11,684 nt of DNA from Candidatus Sumerlaeota bacterium (GTDB taxonomy: Bacteria; Sumerlaeota; Sumerlaeia; JADFCT01): positions 1 to 11,684 of the forward strand of contig JAPLSP010000550.1 in NCBI GenBank assembly GCA_026398575.1, given 5' to 3'. A program made the translations under genes and the position numbers. The notes beneath the pieces are model-generated. The model ran no database searches. It was not told where the DNA came from and was given only the letters and a program-made list of their open reading frames with translations. This document shows positions 1 to 7,626 of the stretch, piece by piece; position 1 is the first letter of the stretch, and each line of letters starts with the position of its first letter.

Positions 1-214
1 TTGCTCTAGCAGCGAACGCTTTTTCACCGCCGCCACCACTGGGCCTTGTGCCAGTGGAGCGATGATTGTCCGCCAAAATTGCTCGCTCCCGACGCTAAAT
101 CATCGCTCCACCGGCACAAGGCCCGGTGGTGGCGGAGGGTAAAATGGATATACCTTTCTAGAGCAAAATCATCGCTCCACCGGCGCAAGGCCCGGTGGTG
201 GCGAAGGGCAATGG
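1..214. repeat. Three REP-like hairpin repeats, one inverted and two in tandem
   Basis: Three copies of a roughly 45-nt core are visible. Copies 2 (97-140) and 3 (167-210) are direct repeats with a 69-nt period. Copy 1 (25-67) is inverted. Each core folds into a hairpin with a 7-bp stem and an 8-nt loop: CCACTGG/CCAGTGG at 36-42/51-57, CCACCGG/CCGGTGG at 108-114/123-129 and at 177-183/192-198. The inverted copy differs from the others by a T-A to C-G change on both sides of the stem, so pairing is kept. Homology extends outside the hairpin: TTGCTCTAG at the window start is the complement of CTAGAGCAA at 159-167. No gene is seen in 1-258. The repeats lie upstream of the glnA promoter. Confidence 0.85.
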
Positions 215-258
215 AATTCTGAAGTGCACCCCAAAAGAGGCACGAAAAAAACTTTGGA

Positions 259-286
259 TTGACATTTTGGTTTTGTGCGCCATAAA
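259..286 (+). promoter_or_regulatory. Putative sigma70-type promoter of glnA
   Basis: A perfect TTGACA -35 box lies at 259-264. After a 16-nt spacer comes a CATAAA -10-like box at 281-286 (4 of 6 matches to TATAAT). This would start transcription near 293 and give a leader of about 50 nt before the glnA start. I saw no convincing sigma54 (GG-N10-GC) element, although glnA is sigma54-driven in enteric bacteria. The call rests on motif match and position only. Confidence 0.5.
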
Positions 287-346
287 AGTTGTTTTTTTGA
301 TCGGTTAGCCGTTAAATATTTTATAAACCCCATCGAGGAGGCTCAA

Positions 347-1789
347 ATGCTCACCTGCAAAACACCGCAAGACGTCCTCAAAGTCATGAAAGACCAGGAC
401 GTGAAGGTTGTGGACTTACGTTTCATGGATTTCCCAGGGCTCTGGCAACACTGCTCGTTCCCTGCCCATGAAATTGATGAAGATACATTCGTCGAAGGCA
501 AAGGATTCGACGGTTCCAGTATTCGCGGCTGGCAGGCCATCAATGAATCGGACATGCTTATCAAACCTGTGCCCGAATCCGCGTTCATTGATCCCTTCAC
601 CAAGGATAAAACGCTGGTCATGGTCTGCAACATTCATGACCCCATCACCGGCGAGGCCTACACGCGCGATCCGCGCAATATCGCCCGCAAGGCGGAGGCT
701 TATCTGAAAGGCACCGGCATCGCCGATACGGCCTTCTTCGGTCCGGAACTCGAATTCTTCATCTTCAATTCGGCGCGCTTCGACCAGAGCGTCAACGAAG
801 GCTATTATCATCTCGACTCGGATGAAGGCCGCTGGAACATGGGACGCGACGAGAAAGACAGCCGCGGTTTTCCCAACAACCTGGCCTATAAAGTTCGCTA
901 CAAAGAAGGCTACTTCCCCGTGCCTCCGACCGACAGCCTGCAGGACCTGCGCAGCGAAATGATGCTGACCCTCGAAGACATCGGCATCTCGATCGAGGCG
1001 CAGCACCACGAAGTGGCCACCGGTGGCCAGGCGGAAATTGACATGCGGTTTGCGCCGCTCGTTACCATGGCGGACCAGGTCCTGAAGTATAAATACGTTC
1101 TCAAGAACACCGCCGTCAAGCATGGCAAGACCGTCACCTTCATGCCCAAGCCGCTCTTCGGCGATAATGGCTCGGGCATGCACGTTCATATTTCGCTTTG
1201 GAAGAAAAACCAGCCCCTGTTCGCGGGCGACGGATACGCCGGCCTGTCGGAACTGGCTCTCTACGCCATCGGCGGCCTCCTGAAGCATTCGCCGGCCCTG
1301 TGCGCCATCGCCAATCCGACCACCAACTCTTATAAACGCCTGGTACCGGGATTCGAGGCGCCGGTCAACCTGGCCTACTCGAGCCGCAACCGCAGCGCCT
1401 GCTGCCGCATCCCGATGTATTCGGCCTCGCCCAAAACCAAGCGCGTCGAGTACCGCTGCCCGGACCCGAGCTCGAACCCGTATCTGACTTTCTCGGCGAT
1501 GCTCATGGCTGCCCTTGACGGCATCCAGAACAAGATTCATCCGGGCGAGCCGCTGGACAAGGACATCTACGATCTGGCCCCCGAGGAAAAAGCCCTCGTC
1601 CCACAGACCCCCGGCTCGTTGCGCGAGTCGCTCGAAGCGCTGGCGAAAGACCATGCCTTCCTGCTCAAGGGCGACGTTTTCACACAGGACGTCATTGACA
1701 CCTGGATCAACTACAAGCTGACCAACGAAGTCCAGGCCCTCGACCTGCGTCCGCATCCCTGGGAGTTCGTGTTGTATTTCGACATTTGA
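347..1789 (+). CDS. glnA: Type I glutamine synthetase (GlnA, beta-like)
   Basis: Makes glutamine from glutamate, ammonia and ATP in the cytoplasm; family members form dodecamers. The 480-residue length is close to the family norm of about 470. The N-terminal beta-grasp domain (about 15-100) contains the [10 protein letters not shown] loop (53-62). The catalytic domain carries GPELEFF (132-138), the [13 protein letters not shown] segment (220-232), the [14 protein letters not shown] loop (268-281), the ATP-site [17 protein letters not shown] (323-339) and [10 protein letters not shown] (347-356). Tyr408 in [10 protein letters not shown] aligns with the E. coli adenylylation tyrosine, so a GSI-beta enzyme open to adenylylation is likely; no GlnE gene is in the window. 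I start at ATG 347 because AGGAGG (336-341) sits 5 nt upstream; an in-frame extension to 275 would overlap the probable promoter. It is monocistronic, with a promoter before it and a terminator after it. Confidence 0.97.
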   Translation: MLTCKTPQDVLKVMKDQDVKVVDLRFMDFPGLWQHCSFPAHEIDEDTFVEGKGFDGSSIRGWQAINESDMLIKPVPESAFIDPFTKDKTLVMVCNIHDPITGEAYTRDPRNIARKAEAYLKGTGIADTAFFGPELEFFIFNSARFDQSVNEGYYHLDSDEGRWNMGRDEKDSRGFPNNLAYKVRYKEGYFPVPPTDSLQDLRSEMMLTLEDIGISIEAQHHEVATGGQAEIDMRFAPLVTMADQVLKYKYVLKNTAVKHGKTVTFMPKPLFGDNGSGMHVHISLWKKNQPLFAGDGYAGLSELALYAIGGLLKHSPALCAIANPTTNSYKRLVPGFEAPVNLAYSSRNRSACCRIPMYSASPKTKRVEYRCPDPSSNPYLTFSAMLMAALDGIQNKIHPGEPLDKDIYDLAPEEKALVPQTPGSLRESLEALAKDHAFLLKGDVFTQDVIDTWINYKLTNEVQALDLRPHPWEFVLYFDI

Positions 1790-1833
1790 GATTCGCTCTC
1801 AAATCGGCGCTGCTCCAGAAGTATCCGAAACAC

Positions 1834-1873
1834 AAAAAGGCCCCTTTCTTTTTCAAGGAAGGGGCCTTTTTTT
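1834..1873 (+). terminator. Strong intrinsic terminator of glnA
   Basis: The 17-nt arms at 1834-1850 and 1855-1871 pair around the GC core GGCCCC/GGGGCC, with one G-T wobble and a loop of about 4 nt, followed by seven T (1867-1873). The 5' arm begins with five A, so the structure is nearly symmetrical and could also stop transcripts arriving from mnmG on the minus strand. It lies 45 nt after the glnA stop. Confidence 0.93.
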
Positions 1874-1891
1874 CAAATTCAGAACTCCTGA

Positions 1892-1934
1892 TCTCGTCAT
1901 GGCAAATCGCATAGATCGCGGATTGATGACGAGA
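1892..1934. repeat. 9-bp inverted repeat in the glnA-mnmG gap
   Basis: TCTCGTCAT (1892-1900) and ATGACGAGA (1926-1934) are perfect inverted arms around a 25-nt spacer. The element lies in the 207-nt gap between the glnA terminator and the mnmG stop, where the two genes converge. No T-tract follows on either strand, so it does not look like an intrinsic terminator. I see no gene in 1874-2080. Function unknown; it may be chance. Confidence 0.4.
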
Positions 1935-2080
1935 CCGTTTTGAATGCCCGATATATCCTTGAATCTATGCGGCGGGGAATGGCGCCAGCTTTGGGAGTAT
2001 AAGAGCGGAGACGATCAAACCAATTTCAAGTGGAATCGCGAAAAAGGCGCTCAAGATAATATCGAAAGATCGCCAGGCGA

Positions 2081-4054
2081 TTATCCACGGGCGTGGAGGT
2101 GGATCATGAGGACTTCGACGTCGGCGGGGGTGACGCCGGAGACGCGCGAGGCCTGGCCCAGGGTGCGCGGGCGGACTTCCGACAGGCGCGCCTGGGATTC
2201 GTTCGAGAGCGCGCGGATCGCTTTGAAATCGAAATCACCGGGAATGAGGCGCTCTTCCATTTGCCGCTGGCGCTCGATGAGTTCCCGCTGGCGCTGGATA
2301 TAGCCGGCGTATTTGATCTGGATGGAGGCCTGCTCGCGCGCTCGCGCGAGAGTTCTTAGTTCCGAGTTCCGAGTTCCGAGTTCCGAATCTTTTGTTCCGA
2401 GTTCCGAGTTCTGAGTTCCGAGTTCTATCCCCTGTTCCCCGGCTCCTGACGCCTGACCCCTGACCCCTGACCCCTGACCCCTGATCTGATCCAGCATATC
2501 AAGTTTGATCTCAGGGCGGGCAAGGAGATCGGCGAGGCTGAGGCCGTGGTCGGGGCGCGCCATGTTCGCGGCAGCAAGAAACTCATCCGATATCTCAATC
2601 GGGCGCACGCGCGTTTCGCGCAGGCGGCGCAGCTCTTTTTCGAGCGCGTCTTTGTAGCGGCAGAAGCGCGCCCAGCGCGGATTGTCAACCATGCCGATGG
2701 CGCGACCTCGCTCCGTCAGGCGCAGGTCCGCGTTGTCCTGGCGCAGCACGAGGCGGTGCTCGGCGCGCGACGTGAACATGCGGTAAGGCTCGGTCACGCC
2801 TTTGGTTACAAGGTCGTCAATCATGACGCCGATGTAGGCTTCATCGCGCCCGAGGACGAATTCACCCTCGCCGCGCAATTTGAGCGCCGCATTGATCCCG
2901 GCGACCAGCCCCTGTCCCGCCGCTTCTTCGTAGCCGGAAGTACCGTTGATCTGCCCGGCGCAATACAAGCCGGGAACGTCCTTGGCCTCCAGCGTCGCGC
3001 GCAATTGCGTCGGCGGGACGAACGTGTATTCCACCGCGTAGCCATAGCGCAGGAATACGGCGTTCTCCAGACCGGGGATTGTATGGATATAAGCCTCCTG
3101 CACGTCGCGCGGAAGGCTGGTGGAAACGCCATTGCAGTATATTTCGTCCGTCGTCCGGCTTTCGGGTTCAAGAAAAACCTGATGGCGTTCGCGCTCTTTG
3201 AATCGCACGACCTTGTCTTCGATGCTCGGACAATAGCGCGGGCCGATGCCCTTGATGACGCCCGCATAGAGCGGCGAACGGTCGAGATTGCCGAGGATGA
3301 TCTTGTGCGTGGCCTCGTTCGTCCAGGTCAGATGGCAGCAAATCTGGTCCACTTCAAGGCGGTCCGTCATGTAACTGAAAGGCTGCGGATGTTCGTCGCC
3401 GGGCTGGACTTCGCAACGCGCATAATCAATCGAATCTTTGTGAAGGCGTGGCGGCGTGCCGGTTTTGAGGCGGCCCGTTTTCAGACCCAGCCGTTCAAGA
3501 CTGCCGGCCATGCCGATGGCGGCGCGTTCGCCGATGCGGCCGCCCTGCGATTGCTCCAGCCCGACGTGTATGCGGGCGTCAAGAAAGGTGCCCGTGCAAA
3601 GGATGACGGCGCGGGCCTCGAGCCGGCTGCCGTCCGCCAGCGCGACGCCCGCAGTGTCGCGGCCATCCGTCAACAGATCAATCGCCATGCCTTCGATGAT
3701 CGTGATGGCGGGAATCGCATCGAGATACCGCAGCATCCACGCGGCATAGAGCGGCTTGTCGGATTGCGCGCGCGGCGACTGGACGGCCGGCCCTTTGCGC
3801 GTGTTGAGCATCCGGAACTGGATGCCCGTGGCGTCGGTGGCCAGCGCCATGACGCCGCCAAGCGCGTCAATCTCGCGGACGATCTGACCTTTGGCCAGCC
3901 CGCCAATGGCCGGATTGCACGACATGCGCGCCACCGCCGAGCGTTCGAGCGTCACCAGCGCGACGCGCATCCTCAGCCGCGCCGCCGCGCAAGCCGCCTC
4001 AATCCCAGCATGTCCCGCGCCAACGACGATTATATCGAAACAAGTTGAAGCCAT
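2081..4054 (-). CDS. mnmG: MnmG (GidA): tRNA U34 carboxymethylaminomethyl modification enzyme
   Basis: FAD-dependent partner of MnmE; the MnmEG complex installs the (carboxymethyl)aminomethyl group at C5 of the wobble uridine of several tRNAs. Visible: the FAD-binding GAGHAG (12-17), the family signature CNPAIGG (47-53), RYCPSIEDK (273-281, including the conserved cysteine), the second signature [16 protein letters not shown] (367-382), TSRAEHRL (428-435) and the C-terminal [10 protein letters not shown] helical region (580-589). With ATG 4054 the product is 657 residues, against about 620-630 for the family. The excess is a low-complexity insert at about 525-568, encoded by heptanucleotide arrays in the linker before IKYAGYI. 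I prefer ATG 4054 to the in-frame GTG at 4069, because that GTG belongs to the upstream repeat and the FAD motif then begins at the usual distance. No clear Shine-Dalgarno precedes either start. The frame is intact throughout. Confidence 0.96.
   Translation of the reverse strand: MASTCFDIIVVGAGHAGIEAACAAARLRMRVALVTLERSAVARMSCNPAIGGLAKGQIVREIDALGGVMALATDATGIQFRMLNTRKGPAVQSPRAQSDKPLYAAWMLRYLDAIPAITIIEGMAIDLLTDGRDTAGVALADGSRLEARAVILCTGTFLDARIHVGLEQSQGGRIGERAAIGMAGSLERLGLKTGRLKTGTPPRLHKDSIDYARCEVQPGDEHPQPFSYMTDRLEVDQICCHLTWTNEATHKIILGNLDRSPLYAGVIKGIGPRYCPSIEDKVVRFKERERHQVFLEPESRTTDEIYCNGVSTSLPRDVQEAYIHTIPGLENAVFLRYGYAVEYTFVPPTQLRATLEAKDVPGLYCAGQINGTSGYEEAAGQGLVAGINAALKLRGEGEFVLGRDEAYIGVMIDDLVTKGVTEPYRMFTSRAEHRLVLRQDNADLRLTERGRAIGMVDNPRWARFCRYKDALEKELRRLRETRVRPIEISDEFLAAANMARPDHGLSLADLLARPEIKLDMLDQIRGQGSGVRGQASGAGEQGIELGTQNSELGTKDSELGTRNSELRTLARAREQASIQIKYAGYIQRQRELIERQRQMEERLIPGDFDFKAIRALSNESQARLSEVRPRTLGQASRVSGVTPADVEVLMIHLHARG
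2352..2486. repeat. Two heptanucleotide arrays inside the mnmG coding region
   Basis: The first array (2352-2428) has eleven consecutive 7-nt units in register. Most are GTTCCGA, with variants GTTCTTA, GTTCTGA, GTTCTAT and one strongly diverged unit (2387-2393). The second array (2431-2486) has two degenerate units followed by six of CCTGACC type, for example at 2452-2458, 2459-2465, 2466-2472 and 2473-2479. Because 7 is not a multiple of 3, three units encode a 7-residue peptide repeat. On the mnmG strand these read as SELGTRN-like and GSGVRGQ-like repeats, near residues 545-567 and 525-540. Both words lack stop codons in the direction in which mnmG reads them. Confidence 0.93.
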
Positions 4055-4066
4055 ATTTGTAGGAGA

Positions 4067-4413
4067 CACTGGGAGGCCACTGGGAGCGCCACTGGGAGCG
4101 CCACTGGGAGAGCCACTGGGAGCGCCACCATCTTGGTGGCGAGTGGAGCGGACGCAAAGACGCGGAGAAACGGCGCCAAATTAAACTGATTTCTTTATAT
4201 CTATGCGTCTCCGCGTTTTTATGTCTGCTTCACTCGCCACCAGGATGGTGGCGCTCCCAGTGGCGCTCCCAGTATCTCCGCCTCTCCCTTTTCACGTCTC
4301 CGCGTTTTTATGTCTGCTTCACTCGCCACCAGGATGGTGGCGCTCCCAGTGGCGCTCCCAGTGGCGCTCCCAGTGGCGCTCCCAGTGGCGCTCCCAGTGT
4401 CTCCGCCTCTCCG
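4067..4413. repeat. Composite hairpin plus 12-nt array repeats filling the gap upstream of mnmG
   Basis: Three hairpins of the form CGCCACCA-N3-TGGTGGCG occur at 4123-4141 (loop TCT), 4235-4253 (loop GGA) and 4324-4342 (loop GGA). Each carries an array of a 12-nt unit. CACTGGGAGCGC-type units run from 4067 to 4125 (five, the first shortened to 11 nt). The complement GCGCTCCCAGTG runs from 4251 to 4274 (two) and from 4340 to 4399 (five). The copies at 4235 and 4324 are direct repeats with an 89-nt period; the copy at 4123 is inverted to them, so the gap can fold into a long stem. A GACGCAAAGACGCGGAGAAA-like tail and its complement also recur. The only AT-rich patch, 4180-4204, might hold the minus-strand mnmG promoter, but I cannot assign boxes. 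No gene is seen in 4055-4419. Confidence 0.92.
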
Positions 4414-4419
4414 CGTCTT

Positions 4420-5727
4420 TCATTCGCTTCTCCCCGTGATGCGCCGCATGGTTTCAACCATGCTCATCGGCGTATAGGGTTTTTGAATGAAACCGGCCAG
4501 TTCCGCAAAATCGAAACGGGCCAGGGCGTCTTCTTTTTTGTAGCCGCTGGATAGGATGATGGGCACATCGTCGCGAATATGGCGCATCTCGTCGAAGACG
4601 TGTTCTCCACTCAAATCCGGCATCGTCAAATCCAGCAGCACCGCCGATATCTCGCTGGAATGCCGTTTGAAAACGTCCAAACCTTCACGCCCGCCGGAAG
4701 CCGTCAGCACCTCGAATCCAAACTTCTCCAAAGCCATTTGCGCCACCATCCGTACGTTCTCTTCATCGTCCACCACCAGTATCTTGGGCTTGCCGCACGG
4801 CTCAATCTCGGCCGCGTGTCTTGGCCTGCCGCGCCTTTCAGGAGGCTTCGCGGACGGCTTGACGGCCGGCGCCAAAGCCGCTATGGACGCCTGTCCCAGC
4901 GCGGCGGCGGCAAGCTCGACGGACGGAAGCAGGATGCGGAACGTCGAGCCGGCCTGCGGCGCGGTCTGCGCTTTGAGCACGCCATGATGCGCGCGGACGA
5001 TTCCCAGCGTGGCCGACAGACCCAATCCGCGCTCCGGATGCTTGGTCGAAAAGAACGGGGCGAACATGCGCGATTTCGTCTCCAAATCCATCCCGCATCC
5101 CGTGTCGGACACCTCCAAAAAAGCGTAAAGCCCTTCCGGCGCGGCGCCTTCATGATACCGCGCGGTCAGATAAGCGCGATCCGCCTGAATCGGGCCGGTG
5201 GCGATGACGATGGTTCCCGGTTGATCGCCGATGGCCTCGGCGGCATTGACCACCAGATTGATCAACGCCTGCCGTATCCGTGCCGCATCGGCCTCGACCA
5301 TGGGGGTATTGGGCGCCACGCGATATTCTATCCGGGTTCGCTGCGGGGCGACGGCCTCGAGCGCCGGACGGACTTGATTGACCAAATCCGGCAGATGAAC
5401 GCGACGCAGTGACAGCTGACTCCGGCCGGTGAACGTCAACATCTGAGCCGTCAATTGGGCTGCCTGCTGCGCGGATTTTTCGATCTCCCGCACGCCCTCG
5501 CGCCAGGGCGAATCCGCCGGCATATCCATGAGAAGGAGCGCGGAGCGCCCCAGGATGCCCTGAAGCAGGTTATTGAAGTCATGCGTAATGCCGCCGGCCA
5601 TCGCCAGAAGGCTTTCAAGTTTTTGCACGCGCGAGTCCCGAACGATCATCTCCCGCGCCGACTCTTCCGGCGTCCCTTTGGGTTTGGGATCAGATGCGTT
5701 CGATGACGGCATTGTTTTATCGCTCAT
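4420..5727 (-). CDS. Soluble hybrid histidine kinase with C-terminal receiver domain
   Basis: Two-component protein of 435 residues. Phosphoacceptor helix: GGITHDFNNLLQGILG (45-60), with His49. The HATPase domain has the N-box NLVVNAAEAI (157-166), the G1 box DTGCGM (208-213), the F-box FAPFFSTK (222-229) and G2 GLGLSA (234-239). A proline/alanine-rich linker (about 270-312) leads to a receiver domain with the acidic pair around 320-323, phosphoacceptor Asp366 (LLDLTMPD) and Lys416 (QKPYT). There is no PAS, GAF or HAMP domain, signal peptide or membrane segment, so input must come from a partner or from the first 40 residues. Start: ATG 5727, since the in-frame TTG at 5736 adds only three residues. 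No DNA-binding output domain is present; the phosphate may pass to a response regulator elsewhere. It starts 24 nt downstream of the DUF2283 gene on the same strand, so cotranscription is possible. The stop codon abuts the repeat block. Confidence 0.93.
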   Translation of the reverse strand: MSDKTMPSSNASDPKPKGTPEESAREMIVRDSRVQKLESLLAMAGGITHDFNNLLQGILGRSALLLMDMPADSPWREGVREIEKSAQQAAQLTAQMLTFTGRSQLSLRRVHLPDLVNQVRPALEAVAPQRTRIEYRVAPNTPMVEADAARIRQALINLVVNAAEAIGDQPGTIVIATGPIQADRAYLTARYHEGAAPEGLYAFLEVSDTGCGMDLETKSRMFAPFFSTKHPERGLGLSATLGIVRAHHGVLKAQTAPQAGSTFRILLPSVELAAAALGQASIAALAPAVKPSAKPPERRGRPRHAAEIEPCGKPKILVVDDEENVRMVAQMALEKFGFEVLTASGGREGLDVFKRHSSEISAVLLDLTMPDLSGEHVFDEMRHIRDDVPIILSSGYKKEDALARFDFAELAGFIQKPYTPMSMVETMRRITGRSE

Positions 5728-5751
5728 TATTCCCAAAGATAGCCCTGCATG

Positions 5752-5964
5752 CTATCGCGTCAAGCCCACCCCTTCGACAATAATCTGCCGCAGCGTGGTG
5801 CTATCGCCAAAACGCTTGATGGCATCGAGAATTTCGATTCCAGCCAGATGCCCTTCGGCATCGTAGTCTGCCGCGATGCCTTCATCCAAGTGCTTTGTTG
5901 TAACTGTCGTATCGCGAAAAGTAATGCTCAAAGCATCTACTTCAGCGTCATAGGAAATTTTCAT
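5752..5964 (-). CDS. Small DUF2283-type protein
   Basis: A 70-residue protein beginning MKISYDAEVDALSITF, with LDEGIAADYDAEGHLAGIEILDA in the middle. This is the compact all-beta pattern I associate with the DUF2283 family, whose function is unknown. ATG 5964 is chosen because a GGGAG lies 8 nt upstream and the conserved start follows at once. An in-frame extension to 6012 lacks family similarity. DUF2283 genes often sit beside a DUF4258-like gene in toxin-antitoxin-style pairs, but I see no such partner on either side. The downstream neighbour is the hybrid kinase, 24 nt away. Family assignment is by recognition of the pattern, not by a search. Confidence 0.8.
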   Translation of the reverse strand: MKISYDAEVDALSITFRDTTVTTKHLDEGIAADYDAEGHLAGIEILDAIKRFGDSTTLRQIIVEGVGLTR

Positions 5965-6092
5965 AAAGCTGTCTCCCGCTAAAGCCGCGCTTTGCAGAAT
6001 TGCCAAGCACATGCGCTGAAAATCGGATGGGCTTCACGATTCTCTCCCTTGAAGAAAGAGAGTACTCAATCGCCTGGAATACTTGCAATCCA

Positions 6093-6120
6093 GAACTCGA
6101 AGCCCGAAGCCCGAAATCCG
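6093..6120. repeat. Short heptanucleotide array
   Basis: Four 7-nt units in register: GAACTCG, AAGCCCG, AAGCCCG and AAATCCG. The array lies in the gene-free stretch 5965-6443, which otherwise holds the large inverted repeat and a second heptad array. Confidence 0.7.
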
Positions 6121-6170
6121 GGCTTAGCGCTTTGAGTCATAAATTCAGCGACGTATTTTTTCCTGGGGAT

Positions 6171-6304
6171 GAATGCAATGCATTCGGAAGCAGCGCCAGC
6201 TCTTGTAGTAAGGTGGCTTGCCGCCTTCTTTTTGGCGTTTCAATGGCCTTGGCGCAAAAAAGAAGGCGGCAAGCCACCTTACTCCAAGAGCTGGCGCCGC
6301 TCCT
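6171..6304. repeat. Large near-perfect inverted repeat, MITE- or REP-like
   Basis: The left arm (about 6192-6237) and right arm (about 6253-6299) are nearly exact reverse complements over about 46 nt, separated by about 15 nt; weaker similarity extends to 6188 and 6304. Each arm contains its own palindrome, AAGGTGGC-TT-GCCGCCTT (6210-6227) or AAGGCGGC-AA-GCCACCTT (6263-6280), so it can fold as one long stem or as two small hairpins. A separate 15-nt palindrome with arms GAATGCA/TGCATTC lies next to it at 6171-6185. No U-tract follows, so it is not a classical terminator. A plus-strand reading frame from 6000 to 6314 runs through the arms and has no coding character. I see no gene in 5965-6443. 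Confidence 0.88.
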
Positions 6305-6382
6305 ATCCGCATGAATCTCCTCTTCCTACATGAGCATTTGCGATGAGTTTACGTCATCGTATTTGCGATTAAGAGTACTGAG

Positions 6383-6424
6383 GAACTCCGAACCCGGAAC
6401 TCGGAACTCGGAACTCGGAACTCG
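6383..6424. repeat. Heptanucleotide array downstream of pta
   Basis: Six 7-nt units in register: GAACTCC, GAACCCG, then four GAACTCG. The word is the same as that of the array inside mnmG (GTTCCGA is its complement in another phase). The array ends 19 nt beyond the pta stop codon. Between array and stop, the pta strand can form a small CCC-UUCG-GGG hairpin (about 6432-6443) without a U-tract, a possible weak 3' end. Confidence 0.9.
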
Positions 6425-6443
6425 GTCCTTCCCCGAAGGGGGG

Positions 6444-7439
6444 CTAACCGGCCTGCAGCGCCGTCACTGCGATCGAACCGACGATGTCTTTGGCCTTGCA
6501 GCCGCGCGACAGGTCGTTGATCGGCTTGGCGACTCCCTGCAGGAAAGGCCCGAAGGCGTTTGCGCCGCCGAGGCGCTCGGAGATCTTGTAGCCGATATTG
6601 CCGGCGTTCAGATCCGGGAAGATGAAGACATTGGCTTTTCCCGCCACGGGGCTGCCCGGCGCCTTCTTTTCGCCGACCGCTGGAATGACGGCGGCGTCGA
6701 ACTGCATTTCGCCGTCGCACAGCAGTTGCGGCGCGCGCTGCTTGGTCATCTCGCATGCCTTGCGCATCTTGTCCACCTTTTCGTGGGAAGCGCTGCCTTT
6801 GGTCGAGAACGACAGGAAGGCCACGCGCGGCTCGCACCCGAGGAGGCGCCGCGCGGTTTCGGCCGAGGCCAGGGCGATGTCCACCAGTTGCTCCTCGGTC
6901 GGATCAATAATAACGCCCGAGTCGGCGTAGATCATTTTGCCCTCGTGTCCAAAGGCGGGATTCGGATGTTCCATGACGAACATGCTGGAGCAGGACTTCA
7001 CGCCTTCGGCGCACTTGATGATCCCCACGGCGGCACGCACGACGTCCGCCGTCGTATTGACCGCGCCGGCCAGCACGCCGTCCACCTCGCCCATGCGCGC
7101 CATCATCGCGGCGTAAAAGAGCGGATTGAGCATGAATTTCTTCGACTGCACGTCGTCATAAGGCCGCCCCTTGCCGCGCAATTTCCAGTATTCCTGGCAA
7201 TAGGCCTCGAGGTTGGGCGAGGTTTTCGGATTGAACACCGGAATGTTGGCGACGTCGAAGCCGCCCTTTTTGGCGTTGGCGGCGATCTCGTCCGCATCGC
7301 CGACAAAAACAATCTTCGCCCATCCCGCCTTCATCACAATTTGCCCGGCCTCGAGCATGCGCGGGTCGGGCGCTTCGGGCAGGGCGATGGTGCGGACAGT
7401 TTTCAGCCGTCCGATGACGGAATCAATAAATCCACTCAT
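6444..7439 (-). CDS. pta: Phosphate acetyltransferase (Pta, short form)
   Basis: Interconverts acetyl-CoA plus phosphate with acetyl phosphate plus CoA in the cytoplasm. With acetate kinase this gives ATP from acetyl-CoA, or activates acetate. The 331 residues match the short single-domain form and lack the N-terminal regulatory domain of the enteric enzyme. Motifs: AGAVNTTADVVRAAVG (124-139), YADSGVIIDPTEEQL (171-185), FSTKGSA (211-217), DGEMQFDAA (242-250), FPDLNAGNIGYK (274-285) and GPFLQGVAKPINDLSRGC (297-314). ATG 7439 is preferred: AGAGG lies 10 nt upstream and the protein begins MSGFIDSVIGRLK. An in-frame start at 7460 would add seven unconserved residues. No acetate kinase gene (usually ackA beside pta) is in the window. 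It is divergent from the dehydrogenase/aldolase cluster, sharing a 242-nt control region. Confidence 0.95.
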   Translation of the reverse strand: MSGFIDSVIGRLKTVRTIALPEAPDPRMLEAGQIVMKAGWAKIVFVGDADEIAANAKKGGFDVANIPVFNPKTSPNLEAYCQEYWKLRGKGRPYDDVQSKKFMLNPLFYAAMMARMGEVDGVLAGAVNTTADVVRAAVGIIKCAEGVKSCSSMFVMEHPNPAFGHEGKMIYADSGVIIDPTEEQLVDIALASAETARRLLGCEPRVAFLSFSTKGSASHEKVDKMRKACEMTKQRAPQLLCDGEMQFDAAVIPAVGEKKAPGSPVAGKANVFIFPDLNAGNIGYKISERLGGANAFGPFLQGVAKPINDLSRGCKAKDIVGSIAVTALQAG

Positions 7440-7626
7440 GGTTGATAAACCTCTTTCCATTGAAATGATGTTTTGGGAAAAACGGCGGCCAGAGATAACC
7501 GACGGGAGCCCGTGAAAAACGAGGGTTTAGCCTAATGCGGGGCGCGCGAGGATGTCAACCGGCGTGTCACCCGATTTGTAAACAATCTGGAAAAAAGATT
7601 TGAACATGCGGCCTTCGATATGCTTA

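Noticed and set aside
215..346. Sigma54 promoter for glnA
   Set aside because: No GG-N10-GC element of convincing quality; a TTGACA-type promoter explains the region better.
2081..2089. TTATCCACG, close to a DnaA box, at the end of mnmG (a gene near oriC in some bacteria)
   Set aside because: The bases are the mnmG stop codon and the preceding His-Ala-Arg-Gly codons. No second box, AT-rich unwinding region or dnaA/rpmH-type neighbour is seen.
2352..2486. Diversity-generating retroelement variable region in mnmG
   Set aside because: No reverse transcriptase, template repeat or adenine-biased variation is seen; the tract is a simple tandem repeat.
2546..4048. Long open frames antisense to real genes (416-1756 minus, 2546-4048 plus, 6330-7445 plus, 9328-10179 minus)
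   Set aside because: They mirror the GC-rich codon pattern of glnA, mnmG, pta and the MDR gene, and their translations show no family motifs.
2081..4054. mnmG as a pseudogene because of the repeat insert
   Set aside because: The frame is open across the insert and all FAD and signature motifs on both sides are intact.
6000..6314. Plus-strand open frame of 104 residues
   Set aside because: It runs through both arms of the inverted repeat and a heptad array, has no ribosome binding site and no recognisable domain.
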